DNA from: Patellaria atrata CBS 101060 | Taxonomy: Eukaryota > Ascomycota > Dothideomycetes > Patellariales > Patellariaceae | Assembly (NCBI GenBank): GCA_010093705.1 | Contig: MU006106.1 | Coordinates: 62,001 to 126,000 of the forward strand | Reading direction: 5' to 3' | DNA: 64,000 bases | Shown here: piece by piece, positions 1 to 12,940 of the stretch | How the letters are laid out: the number at the start of each line of letters is the position of its first letter | Numbering within the stretch: the first letter of the stretch is position 1 | Position numbers and translations under genes: made by a program | The notes under the pieces: generated by a model | Told to the model about the DNA's origin: nothing | The model's input: only the letters and a program-made list of their open reading frames with translations | Databases searched by the model: none

Positions 1-320
1 TGTGTACAAGGTAGGTCGAAACGAACAGTCTCAACCAACGCAGAGAAATGGCTAATCAACCGTATAGGTAAATCATATGACGAAGAGTGTAACGATTGAA
101 AATAACGACTATATTGTTGGGAGATGATGATTCTACGGTCATCTCTGTTTTGAATGTAATATTGGGTCGTAAGGGAGCATCAAGAATATGTTACTTGTAT
201 GGGTTCTGGCATGTCTGCATCGGGTCTGGCGCACAAACCTAAAATGTTGGTATTGCTCCCTCGGGGTGGTTCAGGATAGGTAGCATAAGGGACATGATAA
301 TATGAGGTTCTCCGATTGCA

Positions 321-384
<64 letters not shown>

Positions 385-1382
385 CCTCCCTTCAACTCTT
401 CCATTGTCGTATTGTCACAAAGGTGGACAGACAAGTCTCCATCGGAGCAATTCTTTCCCGCTCCCGGCCACTCGCAAGCGTTGCCCAATACGAACAATAA
501 GGTAATTGAGGGGATTGTTCTCGTATATGGATTTGAACTGCTACCTTACTGCTAAGGCCAAGGTATGCTCAAGTGCTGAATTCATTCTTAGCCGAGGAGA
601 AGGGATGTGATGCCTCGGTAACTCACGAGCAAGGTAACAGCAGAATTATCTTATGTAGTACTACACTCTGTTGCTCCTTCTCCTAATACCGTAAACCGAT
701 GTCTGATATAGAGTGAATCGGGCAACATCGGATTCAACTTTAAGTTAGCGTTCCCTTCTCAGAAGATCAGATAATAAGGTAATAATGCAACCAGTTCCTA
801 TTAGCTTAATAAAGTAAAGGATCCTGCCTCGTCTAATTGACAAGCACGTGCAACTTACGAGGTACGCACAATCAACCTCATGCACGCTTGTGGGGAGGAA
901 AGAGGAAGTGGAGGCCCGACAGGCTCTCCTCTCCTCTTTCCTTATCCATGCAAATGGTCAGACTTGGAAAGGGCTTTTGGAGGAGCGCTTTCCATTTTCC
1001 ATTTTCCACTTTCTAACTTTCCATCTACCCATACCTTAAGGTTAGCTACTTCCGTGCGCACATACCACCTCCCACATCTACCTTAGTACTAGTAGATCAC
1101 ACCCACTTCATACTGCACTTTACCTTATTACTCCTGGATCCCTTGGATCCTACCCGGACCTTACTAAGTTGCTGTAAATAATACCCGCGTGGATGGATAA
1201 TCCCGACATCTCAAGCTAAGGTAAGGTATCCATCCCAAGGTAAGGTATTTATAAGGCTTGTATCCCATCCACGGTCTCCTTCAAAATGTTTTATAAAGGT
1301 AAGGTAACTACCGTAATTAGTCTTAGTTTTCCATAAACTTTATTTTTCTATTCCATACCTTATCTTGAATAAAATAAAGTCA
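1..1382. other. Intergenic, rich in AAGGTA/TACCTT words
   Basis: No coding region is supported; the open frames over 180-555 are translations of a TC microsatellite. The stretch is packed with the six-base word AAGGTA or its complement TACCTT: I count about 16 copies, where about 0.7 would be expected by chance in 1.4 kb of even composition. Several are tandem, at about 1216-1250 and 1297-1307. It is the upstream region of the P450 gene. Confidence 0.7.
325..380. repeat. (TC)28 microsatellite
   Basis: About 28 perfect TC dinucleotide units followed by a short CCCT-like tail. It gives rise to spurious Ser-Leu and Arg-Glu frames on the two strands. Confidence 0.95.
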
Positions 1383-3200
1383 ATGGCCACCTCCCTCCTC
1401 ATCCTCCTTTCCTTACTTCCATCATATATCCTTTACCTCTATATCAATCGCCTCCTGCGTCTGCGCCGAGAACGGCTCGCAGCGAAAAGACTCCATTGCC
1501 AGCACCCGCCATTCATTCGCAACAGATGGCCCTTTGGTCTCGAAGGAATCGGCGAGTTGAAAGCAGCAGACGAAGGTAAATACCTTCCCGACTGCTTCTT
1601 GGAGCGGCACTATGCCGTCGCCCGTCAAGAGGGAAAGGACTACGTTGCCACCATCGCCAAGTGGTTTTGCGGCCAGTATTTGCTGCAGACGACAGACCCC
1701 GAACTGATCAAAGCCGTCCTGGCCACGCAGTTCAAGGAGTTTGGCTTGGGAGAGGCGAGGATTGGGAACTTCAAGCCCTTGTTGGGGAATGGGATTGTGA
1801 GTTTTCTTTCGATCGTTGGTTTCATTTCGATTCAGATGTTCTCCCGTTGCTTCATCCTCATGTGAGTGAACCGAGAAAACCTATTCTGCACTTTGATTAG
1901 ACTCCTTGCTGTCATCTCATCTCTTCTTCAAACCTGTCTTCTTGATACATCGACTATCAATTCCGATTAACTGGTTGCAGATGCTGATTATCACACGCAG
2001 TTCTCCGCAGATGGAGCCCAATGGGAGCATGCCCGTACTCTCCTCCGTCCCCAATTTGCCCGTGAACAGGTTAGCGACCTTGAGCTCGAAGAAGCTCATA
2101 TTCAACATTTAATGCGTGCACTCCCTGTAAACAAGGACGGCTGGACCAACTGGGTCGACATAAAGTCCCTCTTCTTCCGCCTCACTCTAGACTCTGCTAC
2201 TGAGTTCCTCTTCGGTGAGAGTGTAAAGAGCCAATTGGCCGCGCTGCCAGGCTACAAACTTGGTCCCGTAGAACCCGAACGGGACGGAGAGCTTTTCGCC
2301 TACGCTTTCGACCGCAGTCAGCAACTCATCGCCAACGGTTTTCGCTACGCTGATTATTACTGGCTGTTCGGTCATACGAAGGAGTTCCACGCCATGAACA
2401 AAATTTGCCGCGATTTCATCGACTACTACGTCCGCTTAGCGTTGCAGAAGCGTACGACCGACGAAAAGACCTTCGACAGTGGCAAACGCAAATACATATT
2501 TCTGGAAGCGCTCGCGGAACACAGTCAAGACCCTGTCGAGATCCGCTCGCAGCTCCTCAGCATTCTTCTCGCCGGACGCGATACTACCGCTTCGCTGCTA
2601 AGTTGGCTCTTCTTGCTATTACTGCAACCGCGCAACAAGCCCGTGTACGCTAAACTGCGCACCGCGGTACTTGACGCGTTTGGATCCTACTCCAATCCAA
2701 AGAAAATAACCTTTGCCAACTTAAAATCCTGCAACTACCTCCAATGGTGTCTCAATGAAACATTACGTCTGTACCCCGTCGTCCCCTTTAACGCACGCCG
2801 CGCCCTAGTTTCTACCACTCTACCACACGGCGGAGGGTTTGACGGGAAGTCACCCATCTACATCCCCAAGGGTACAGAGGTCATGTACAGTGTCTACAGT
2901 ATGCATCGAAGACGGGACATCTGGGGCTCGGACGCCACGGAGTTTAATCCAGAGCGCTGGCAGGGGAGGAAAACGGGGTGGGAGTATCTCCCGTTCAATG
3001 GTGGCCCCCGCATCTGTATTGGACAGCAGTTCGCCCTGACGGAAGCTGGATATGTGGCCGTGAGACTGGTGCAAAGGTTTGAGTCTATTGAGGGACATGA
3101 TGCGTGGGTTGGGGAAAGAGCGTTGAGTAGGAATGGCTTGGCATTGACGAGTTGTCCGGCGGACGGGGTCAGGCTGAGGTTAAAGGAGGGAAAGGAGTAA
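1383..3200 (+). CDS. Cytochrome P450, CYP52-like
   Basis: Haem-thiolate monooxygenase, probably ER-anchored. Two exons, 1383-1796 and 2001-3200, with one 204-base phase-0 intron, give 537 residues, normal for the family. The start is the first ATG; the codons upstream in frame hold no other ATG. Residues 3-20 form a hydrophobic membrane anchor. The I-helix motif AGRDTT lies near residues 329-334, the K-helix ExxR is E391/R394, and the haem loop FNGGPRICIG has its Cys ligand at about residue 477. The overall pattern, including LLRPQFAREQVSDLE just after the intron, resembles the CYP52 clan of fatty-acid and alkane omega-hydroxylases. The subfamily is inference; the P450 assignment is firm. It stands alone, with no redox partner or cluster genes beside it. 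Confidence 0.93.
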
Positions 3201-3741
3201 GAGATGGATCTTGTACAAAAGGTACGGAATGGTCATTTTGCGAAAAGAAGTGTGGATAATCTCTGGTCGCATATAGTTCCTTAAGCTGCTGTACATCTAC
3301 TGTGCACGTCGTGGTCTTCTATCCACCTATCCCATTTATGGAGTGGTCCTGATTTGGATAGCAATTTCAGAGCAAATTTTGGATTTTGGGTTAGGTGTAC
3401 TACTGTATATAAAATTTCTTCGAAAAAGATAGAGACAACTTCTTACCCTAATGAAGCTTTCATTGACTTTAATTATTTCGATTAGGGTTACTCGATGTGC
3501 AAAAGCTCAAGTAGCGGACAGTTAAGGTACGAGGGTTGAAAAATTATTTGGAGTTGAATGTGAAAACAGTGGGTAGTGGACCGTGCACCATGCACCGCCG
3601 TGTCCCGTCCACCCGCCAACGAAAGACCTTACAAAACAAACAAACACCAACAACTTCAACGCAGTTTAATTCATATTCCATTATCTCGACAGAACGTATC
3701 ATTAATAGCTTGGAAGTCAAAAGTGGTTGCGGTTCGATTCT
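3201..3741. other. Intergenic spacer
   Basis: This is the 3' end of the P450 gene and the upstream region of the SprT-like gene. I see no gene or repeat in it; overlapping short frames near 3536-3880 are shadows of the following gene. Confidence 0.6.
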
Positions 3742-5601
3742 ATGGCACGTCTACGTCAAGTCGAGAGCGACGATGAGGAATTACCCGAGTTACAGGATCT
3801 CATCAGGAGCCGGCGTCTCCCTAAGGCACAGGCAACACACGATAAGAAGACAACGCCGGAGACAACTGGATTGGAAGTAAAATATAAAAGTATTACTGAA
3901 TCGAAAGCCGTACTAATCACGGAAAAGCCCGTGGCACAAACACCTTTGAAAACCCCAAGACGACAAAGGGCATTCGCTAATAAGAACACCAACATACTAT
4001 TATTGCCGATATCAGATACCAAGAGATCGATATACGACGAGAACGCGACTATTAAGCATTCTCGTCGCGTCAAACAAACTCCTAAGAGAAGCGCAAAGCG
4101 AAAGGTGATTTATAAGCCTACTAAAGACTTGAATTCTTCATCGGAAGCGGAAATACAAGAGACCACCTTTTGTAGCTCTGCAGAGAGTGACGATGGTACG
4201 GATTCCATGAACGATGTAGTCTCCAAGGTTCGGAAAGCTTCGATTGCTATGCCTCCGCCATCTGCCCATATGCGAAATATCCCATTCTCTCAGCCAGAGG
4301 GTATATTCGATCTCACCAGTCCAGAACTGGCAAATCCACGACCCCTCAAACAACAACTCTTTCACCCCAGTCCTATAACCAATTCATGCTCCCGCCCCTC
4401 AAGTTCCTCGGAGGCGGAGAATCCAGCAATCCTCCGCTTCTCCCCTCCCCGCTCTCGCTCCCCTATCAAGGTCACCGCCCCTTCCCGACCCATCACACCA
4501 CCACAAGACCCCACAAAGACACGTCTCGTATCCCCGTCGAAGAAGAATAGGATTCCACCGACACCGCACCGACCCAGTATCGACGCTTTCTGGAGCCAGG
4601 AATTTGTGAACGAGTGGAATGACCAGCACTCGCCTCGAAAAATCCTTGTTTCTCCCAAGAGGAACGGATTGCGGAGACCAACTCCGGAGTCTGAGAATGA
4701 GGGGTTTCCTTCTCCATCTGTCTCACCGAGGAAAGGTCAAAGTCCTACAAAGAAGAACCGTGCAGAGATCGAAGCGAAGAAATCTTTTGACGTGAGGAAA
4801 ATTAAACGAGCAGAAAGCTTTCTGAAAGAACTCGATGAGCGTGTCGCAAGTGGCAAGATTGCGGAAATGGCGAAAGAGACAGGCGGAGTCAAGATAGTGT
4901 GGAGCAAGAAACTGAACTCCACTGCCGGCCGGGCGAACTGGAGACGCGAAGGCTTACGGTCGAAAACTGAGAACGGTGAATCAACTATCAGGTACCGACA
5001 TGAGGCCTCAATCGAGCTAGCAGAGAAGATCATCGAGAACGACGATCGCCTCCTAAACGTCCTCGCACACGAATACTGCCACCTCCTCACCTTCATGATC
5101 TCCAATATTCGCGACCAGCCTCACGGAAAGGCGTTCAAGGAATGGGGCGCTAAGGTCTCTGCAGCTTTTAGGGATCAGAATATCGTTGTCACGACGAAGC
5201 ATAGCTATGATATCTCGTACAAGTATGTTTGGGAGTGTGTGAACTGTGGTATAGAATTTAAGCGCCATAGTAAGAGTATTGATCCGAAGAAGCATAAGTG
5301 TGGCGCGTGCAGGTCGGAGCTAGTCCAGGTTAAGCCGGTGCCGAGGAAGGGTGTGAAGAAAGAGGGAGATGGTGACGAAAAGGGGAAGATGAGTAGTTAT
5401 CAGAGCTTTGTGAAGGAGAATATGACGCGAGTAAGAAAAGAGTTGAGCGGGAAGCCGACCCAAAGGGATGTTATGGAGGCGTTAGGGAGGGAGTATAGAA
5501 AGATGAAAGCGGGTAGTGAGGTGAGAAATGCAGTAAAAGGTGATGATGGGAGGGTGGATAGCCTTACGAGAGAGCTTGAGGTGATTGTTTTGGATGATTA
5601 A
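3742..5601 (+). CDS. SprT-like metalloprotease with zinc ribbon (GCNA/Spartan type)
   Basis: A 619-residue single-exon protein. The N-terminal 300 residues are low-complexity, rich in Ser, Pro, Lys and Arg, and probably disordered. The SprT-like domain follows, with the zinc-protease motif HEYCH (HExxH, first His at about residue 443). A zinc ribbon comes next, with Cys pairs at 499/502 and 520/523. The last 80 residues include a segment resembling an HMG-box-like helix region (SSYQSFVKENM onward). Proteins of this build (fungal SprT and animal GCNA/Spartan) act in the nucleus on DNA-protein crosslinks; that role is inferred from family. The first ATG is 3742. The gene points toward Dam1, which is on the other strand. 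Confidence 0.88.
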   Translation: MARLRQVESDDEELPELQDLIRSRRLPKAQATHDKKTTPETTGLEVKYKSITESKAVLITEKPVAQTPLKTPRRQRAFANKNTNILLLPISDTKRSIYDENATIKHSRRVKQTPKRSAKRKVIYKPTKDLNSSSEAEIQETTFCSSAESDDGTDSMNDVVSKVRKASIAMPPPSAHMRNIPFSQPEGIFDLTSPELANPRPLKQQLFHPSPITNSCSRPSSSSEAENPAILRFSPPRSRSPIKVTAPSRPITPPQDPTKTRLVSPSKKNRIPPTPHRPSIDAFWSQEFVNEWNDQHSPRKILVSPKRNGLRRPTPESENEGFPSPSVSPRKGQSPTKKNRAEIEAKKSFDVRKIKRAESFLKELDERVASGKIAEMAKETGGVKIVWSKKLNSTAGRANWRREGLRSKTENGESTIRYRHEASIELAEKIIENDDRLLNVLAHEYCHLLTFMISNIRDQPHGKAFKEWGAKVSAAFRDQNIVVTTKHSYDISYKYVWECVNCGIEFKRHSKSIDPKKHKCGACRSELVQVKPVPRKGVKKEGDGDEKGKMSSYQSFVKENMTRVRKELSGKPTQRDVMEALGREYRKMKAGSEVRNAVKGDDGRVDSLTRELEVIVLDD

Positions 5602-6106
5602 GGGAGTGGTGTGTAATATATCTGTAATTTGTATCCTATTGGATCTTATGGTTCGTTCATTCGGACCAAAGCTCCTGTCGTATAGTAGTAATACTATCTA
5701 CTGGCCAACCTTCGCTTTTCCGGTGCGTATGAGTGCGCCTCGTCTAGGTGTTGCGATCATAATTCCTTCAAGATGCTGAAAAACCTAATCGAATGAGCTT
5801 GCTAAGACTTCAGGTGGATTCCATCAATGCCTATAGCCAGATTTGGGTCTTGGAATGGATAGATGTTTATGTCTGTACGGCGATATTCGTTTCTCGTAAA
5901 TCGGTCCTTTAGAAGTACAAGAAGGACATCCCTGGGATGTAGAGCGAACGCCCTCGATCATCTCACCAGCGCCCAGTCTTTCCTGTTAGATTCGAATTCT
6001 TCGACACATCACAAAGACTCTCTTTTGCCTGGCCAGATTGATGTTCCATACCATCAACGTACTCTTCTAACATATACTGAGCAGCCCAGTCTTAGGGCGT
6101 GTACTC
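5602..6106. other. Convergent 3' spacer
   Basis: About 500 bases between the 3' ends of the SprT-like gene (+) and Dam1 (-). I see no gene or repeat in it. Confidence 0.6.
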
Positions 6107-6786
6107 TCAGCTCCTCGCTCTTCCCCTTCCCCTCGCAACTCCCCTGCCTATACCACTCGCCCCCCTTGAGCTTGGGCCGCGCGGGATGCCTCGACCACGT
6201 GATGCTGTACCACCACGTCCAATCTTCGATGCTGGTGCCGGAGTCGAGAACTTGCTTGTCGCCTTGGAGGAGGGAGGATGTTCAACGAACGATGTATCCG
6301 TAGTCCTGCACACATCAGAATCCACTATAATCACAAAGAAAAGAGCTCTTACAAAAACGTAGCTTCAGTATCCACATCTATTCCCCCAATGCCTTGCGCT
6401 CCTCCTGTTTCCCCACCCCCAACATCCTGATGCCGCCGGAAGGACTCGGCGATCGGCGCCTCCGGAAAATCGACGCAGAACGCGTTCATGTTCATGCCGT
6501 ACAAGAAGCTGGCGAAGCTCTCGCTAAAGCGCGACAGGCTTTCGTGCATGAGCTGCAGGTGCATGAAGTTTGCCTCTAGGTCAGCCATGCTGTCAGAGAG
6601 CTCAGCGAAGGCGGGCTCTAGGGCTTCGAGGGGAGAGGCGGATTGAAGACTGTTGCTGCCACACCGTTGTGAGGAGTTCCGGAGGGAGGTACGCGAGGAG
6701 GGACGGAGGGGAGTTGTTGGGCGAGATGGAGGTTGACCGCGGGATGCTGAGCGACGGTGTGAGGATTGAGGGGTTGTTGATGCCAT
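6107..6786 (-). CDS. DASH complex subunit Dam1
   Basis: Kinetochore protein of the fungal DASH/Dam1 ring that couples chromosomes to microtubule plus ends. Exons on the minus strand are 6786-6353 and 6305-6107, joined across a 47-base intron, giving 210 residues. The core helix region, about residues 50-110, contains LSDSMADLEANFMHLQ and FASFLYGMNMNAFCVDFPEAP, which are typical of Dam1. The second exon restores the conserved TDTSF motif and then gives a basic Gly/Arg-rich tail, as expected for microtubule contact. The N-terminus is rich in Ser and Arg, as in homologues regulated by Aurora kinase. It is divergent from the CRAL-TRIO gene, with 420 bases between starts. Confidence 0.93.
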
Positions 6787-7208
6787 TGGCGTTGGAAGAA
6801 CGTCGTTTGCAGACTAATCTGTGTTGTTGGAGCAACTTGGGGCTTGTGTTTGTTGTAAAGTTGTAAATACAGAGTACTGTACAAGTATTAGAGAGACGCG
6901 ACCTTTAGAACGGCGGGAAAGCTTGGCAACGGCGGGATAATACCTACTTTGCGTGTCCCGCTCCCACTCCCGCCGACATCATTGATGGTGGATGCGCCAG
7001 CTAGTATTACTGTACATAGTACGCGTCAATTAAGTCCAACAAACAATTCCCACTGCGGATTCTAGTCGTAGTGTAAATGACCGTACATTCTGTGATTTGT
7101 ATTTGATTCAGCCTCTTAACCTGTTTGCTCAGCCTCCCCGCCGTCACCCGGGTTCAGAGTCCAGCATCGTACTCACTGCTTACTCTCCCTGTGTTTCTTA
7201 CTTAATAG
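6787..7208. other. Divergent promoter region Dam1 / CRAL-TRIO
   Basis: 422 bases between two start codons on opposite strands, so promoters for both genes must lie here or in the 5' leaders. No clear TATA box is visible. Confidence 0.6.
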
Positions 7209-9146
<1,938 letters not shown>

Positions 9147-9842
9147 TTGTGGATGTATCATGCGGTTCAGGATGGATGGATTTGGTGCATACGAATTCCA
9201 GATGTCCAAATGCACTATAAAGCTTCTGTACGCTATGAAGGATCGGAAGATGGAAGAGGGAAGAAGGCTGACGCTCCTATCGATGTCCCTTTATCTGCAA
9301 AGTTTCCATAGATAATAGAAGCTTCCCTAGTGAGCTTTCTCGCATAATGTCCTAAGAGTCGGAAGATATGCATAGTGCTACCAGTTAGGGCGGAAAATGT
9401 GCAATTTCAAGTATTCGGGGATTGCGTGCAGTTTTGTATTTCAGGTTTCGTCCTGCTGGTGACGAGAGGCGTTGTTGGCTTCAGGTTACATTCTGTTCTT
9501 TTGTTTTAGTTCTTGAGAATCCGAAATGAACGATGCGCGGTGATCACTCACGCTCCTGCTCCCCTGACGTATTGTTCGCTCTACCTACCTTAGAAAGATG
9601 TGACATGTCAACAACCTAAGGTAAGGTAAGGACAACTCATGTATTATAAACTAATTGATCATTAAGGTGTATGGCAGTTTAAGCAGTTTCCGAAAGCTAA
9701 CCTAAGACGAATATCTACAAAACGAAATGAATACCGTTCGCATTAAATATTTCACATTGAGCCTCACCTGGCCTGACTTGTCCCATCTCATCGACCTCCT
9801 GATGTATTATCTTTACCCACCACATACACCGATGCTTTTACT
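9147..9842. other. Convergent 3' spacer
   Basis: About 700 bases between the 3' ends of the CRAL-TRIO gene and the cupredoxin gene. It contains tandem TAAGGTA words near 9605-9635. No gene is seen. Confidence 0.6.
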
Positions 9843-10646
9843 CTACAGCATGAACCCCAACATTCCCACCACAGCAGCAACACCCGCCCCCATCATCCCC
9901 TGGACTTGCAAACCCGATGCCGCACCCGTTGTCGCAGAAGGAATGGTCTCTGTCGTTCCGGTGGGGGCATTCTCCTCCGTCTGCGTAGGCGCAGCTGTCG
10001 TGGCAGCAGGTTCAGTTGTCGGAGCTACGGAGGTTGTGACCGTGGATGTCGGTCGGGATGATGATGATGATGAGGATGAGGAGGAATCGTCATCGTTGTC
10101 GTCACCACCGACAAAAGTTCCACCGCGTGGGAAGTCGCCTTCAGGGGTTACAGCGCGGCGGACGGAGGAGGCGCGGTCTCTGTATTCGGGGAGGGTTTGG
10201 CCTGGGCTGTTGGAGATGTGAGGTTAGTATTCTTGTGGCATATCTCGCCCTTTCTGATCTGCTTACAAGCCTCCGAACACCGGATTCACAACGGCAGCCA
10301 TCCCGTACTGGCAGAAACTCCGCGCAGAGCAGTAGATCCAGATTGGATCGGTAGAGTTGACTTTTACAATGAACTTCTTGCGCTCGTCGTCATCGTTGGG
10401 TTCGGTCATGACGAAACCAGAGTAGAAGCCCCGGGGCGAGGGCTCGCAAGGGGAGTCGTAGTCGCCCTGAACGACATCGTATCTACCGGGGAAGAACTCG
10501 AATTCCAGGACATCGCCGACGGAAGCGTAGATTTCGTCGGGGTCAAAGACGTTATCACGGGCGCCGACTGTGATCTTCTGGGTCGCAGCGGAAGCAAGGG
10601 TGGCGAGGAGCGCGGTGGGGAGAAGGAGAGAAGAGAGCGTCAACAT
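9843..10646 (-). CDS. GPI-anchored serine-rich cupredoxin-fold protein
   Basis: Secreted cell-surface protein. Minus-strand exons 10646-10267 and 10206-9843, with a 60-base intron, give 247 residues. A signal peptide covers residues 1-20. The cupredoxin fold spans about 24-125, with FDPDEIYASVGDVLEF, SPCEPSPRGFYSGF and IWIYCSARSFCQYGM. A Ser/Thr-rich spacer follows with a run of Ser near 170, then a C-terminal hydrophobic tail suited to GPI attachment. In typical relatives the copper site uses a His in an NHxV motif and a His in HCxxGM; here these positions are Tyr56 and Phe111. Cys106, Cys112 and Met116 remain. The copper site is probably lost. Such proteins are common in ascomycete cell walls, and their function is unknown. 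Confidence 0.88.
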
Positions 10647-10746
10647 GCTTAAGAGGCAGATTGATGTAAATGTTTTATATATATTGTTGGTCGCTGTACC
10701 GTGGTGTTGGAAGGATGGCCGGGGTGTTGCAGGATACTACGTTTGC

Positions 10747-10766
10747 TAAATTGCTATAGCAATTTA
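10747..10766. repeat. 20-base perfect palindrome upstream of cupredoxin gene
   Basis: The 20 bases TAAATTGCTATAGCAATTTA read the same on both strands. It lies about 100 bases upstream of the cupredoxin start codon, where a dimeric regulator could bind. A regulatory role is inference. Confidence 0.5.
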
Positions 10767-11345
10767 AATCGGGCGCGCGAAAGGAACGGACGCGAGAGAC
10801 GGATAGGGAAGGTAAATGGAACAGATAGAAGTATATAAACGAATGATATATAGATAGAAAATATTTATTTATACGAAACAGCTTTCAAGATAAAAGCTTG
10901 TTCAAGGAAGAAGTTTCACACATGAAGAAGAATTGGCCGAACAAGCAGGGCGCGAAATCAGCGGCCATCCCCAGGTTTTTCATTTGTTTTAGGACGATTC
11001 AGCTCTTCGCGTTTCAACTTTCAGGGGTTCTCTGTTCGTGTAGGCGCCCGAATGCGGATGACTCGGGCAACGGCATAAGGTAAAAGAAAGTATTGGCTTT
11101 TGCAGGTTTTGGCTTAAGAACAGTTAGAACAAGTTAAGAACACGAGCCCTCGGTCCAGCCCCATCTGCCAATTTGGACCGTATTCCCTTTACCAGTAAGA
11201 AGAAATCAAAGCCTTCAAGCCGCTTACGCGCACGCCCCTCGTGATTCTGTTTAGGTACCACGCGTTCACTTTTGGGGGGCGCTTGAGTTGGGCATCGTGA
11301 GTTTTCTTCCTGTTTCTTGACGGATTCCAACGGCTTTAAGAATGT

Positions 11346-11420
11346 ATTTAAAAAAGAAAAAAAAAATAGAAAAGAAAAAGAAAAAGAAAAAGAAAAAAAA
11401 ATAAGAAAGAAAGAAAAAGT
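11346..11420. repeat. A-rich purine tract
   Basis: About 75 bases made almost only of A and G with repeated AAAAAG units on the + strand. It produces a spurious Phe/Leu-rich frame on the minus strand. Confidence 0.85.
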
Positions 11421-11439
11421 AACAGATGATTTGGGATAG

Positions 11440-11475
11440 GAGTGACAGGAGTGACAGGAGTGACAGGAGTGACAG
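11440..11475. repeat. 9-base minisatellite, 4 units
   Basis: Four perfect tandem copies of GAGTGACAG, followed by a degenerate partial copy. Confidence 0.9.
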
Positions 11476-11640
11476 AAGTGATAAACTGATTATTTACAGT
11501 ACAGCAAGTAACCTTACACGGCAGTACGAACCTTACAACAGTATTCTCCTTGGAAAACCATGTGATTCTCGGAAAAATGATGGACACTTGACTTGATACG
11601 TTTAGCGGAAAAGAGAAGGCTTGATAAGATTCAGCGAGAT

Positions 11641-11668
11641 GAGACGGGAGACGGGAGACGGGAGACGG
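11641..11668. repeat. 7-base minisatellite, 4 units
   Basis: Four perfect tandem copies of GAGACGG. Confidence 0.9.
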
Positions 11669-12918
11669 GAAGGCCGAACGCGAGATTCTTTTATAACTCC
11701 AGTTAGTATACAGGTACAATACTTTACGATGATCCCGCATCCGATCCCATACCTATATCTTGTACTTTTGTTACTAAGATAAAATCCCGGAGTTCTAGAG
11801 TATACTGTAAGATAGAACCTAACTAGATCAATTATATCGACAGGATACATACAATTAGGAGGCATACGTCATCGAATAAGAGCTGTAAATTATTAGACGT
11901 CCTTTATCGAACCCTTCACTGAAATCTATTAGTCAATTATAAAGGGGAAATAAGTTATATATCTCTTGAAGTAAGTGCAACCACCACCCTACCGCCGCTT
12001 CTCCCTGTATCGTTGTCCCCCAATGGAGAAAGGGAGTTCCGTTTTTGTTCCTTAAGTTTTTCTTGTATGAGTAAATTGTCAGGTAGCCGTTGCCTCAAAT
12101 GCTAATCCTCTTCGAAATTTATCTTGTTTCTATAATTCAATCGAAAAGACAGATCATTCAAGAACTTCCATTATGTATTACGAGTAAGCTGAGTCATTTG
12201 CCCAAGCGATAGCATACTTCACAGGTTTTTTGATGATCATCAATTAGAGCGTCTTCTTATATTTGTTGCCTCGATTCCTAGGTTCAAATGAATTATATCT
12301 CGTAGAACCTCATGCTCGTTGGCAAGTTTCTCGTTACAATTCGCAGGCATACCCAAAGCAGGATGGCATATATCCAGAGATTAGGGAGTCAAAAGAATGA
12401 CTATGTGACTTCGATCCATAGCATCCCTTAGCCTAATATCAAAGTAGGGAGGTCAAAACCCCAAGCTCCATATTCGCAATTCTAGCTTAGGAGAATCGAG
12501 TAGACATGCACCGGACAAATTCCTGGATAAAAGAAACGTGCTATAGGTATTCAACCTGGGAGCATACTGCAAGAATTAATACCTAGAAAAAGTACCCTGT
12601 CGCCCTTTTTTTTCAATCTTCGGTTGGGCAATAAGCTCCCCTCAACCGCGAGTCTATCTTCTCTGAAGGGAAGGGCTTTAGGACCAATTGGCAGTTGATT
12701 CATCAGTCGAACGAATTGGAGCTTCATAATCTGCACTAGATAATGTATGTTTCCGCGTGACGGGAGACATAGAATCCGTTAAACTACTTTCCTCACATGC
12801 GCCTCCATCATCCTGGAGTAAGAGGTGGATGTGCAGTCAGGAAATACCATTCAGTATACAATGGTCAAGGCGGATTTCAACGTCACGTCATTAGTTTTAC
12901 TATCTTAGAACTGGTGTC

Positions 12919-12940
12919 GATATAGAACTAGTTCTATATC
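12919..12940. repeat. 22-base perfect palindrome
   Basis: The sequence is an exact inverted repeat with no spacer, half-site GATATAGAACT. It lies in gene-free DNA about 1 kb upstream of the NPP1-like gene. Confidence 0.6.

Noticed and set aside
180-555. Arg-Glu and Ser-Leu repeat proteins on both strands
   Set aside because: They are only the translation of a TC dinucleotide microsatellite.
11346-11740. Phe/Leu-rich membrane protein on the minus strand
   Set aside because: It is made of the A-rich purine tract and minisatellites.
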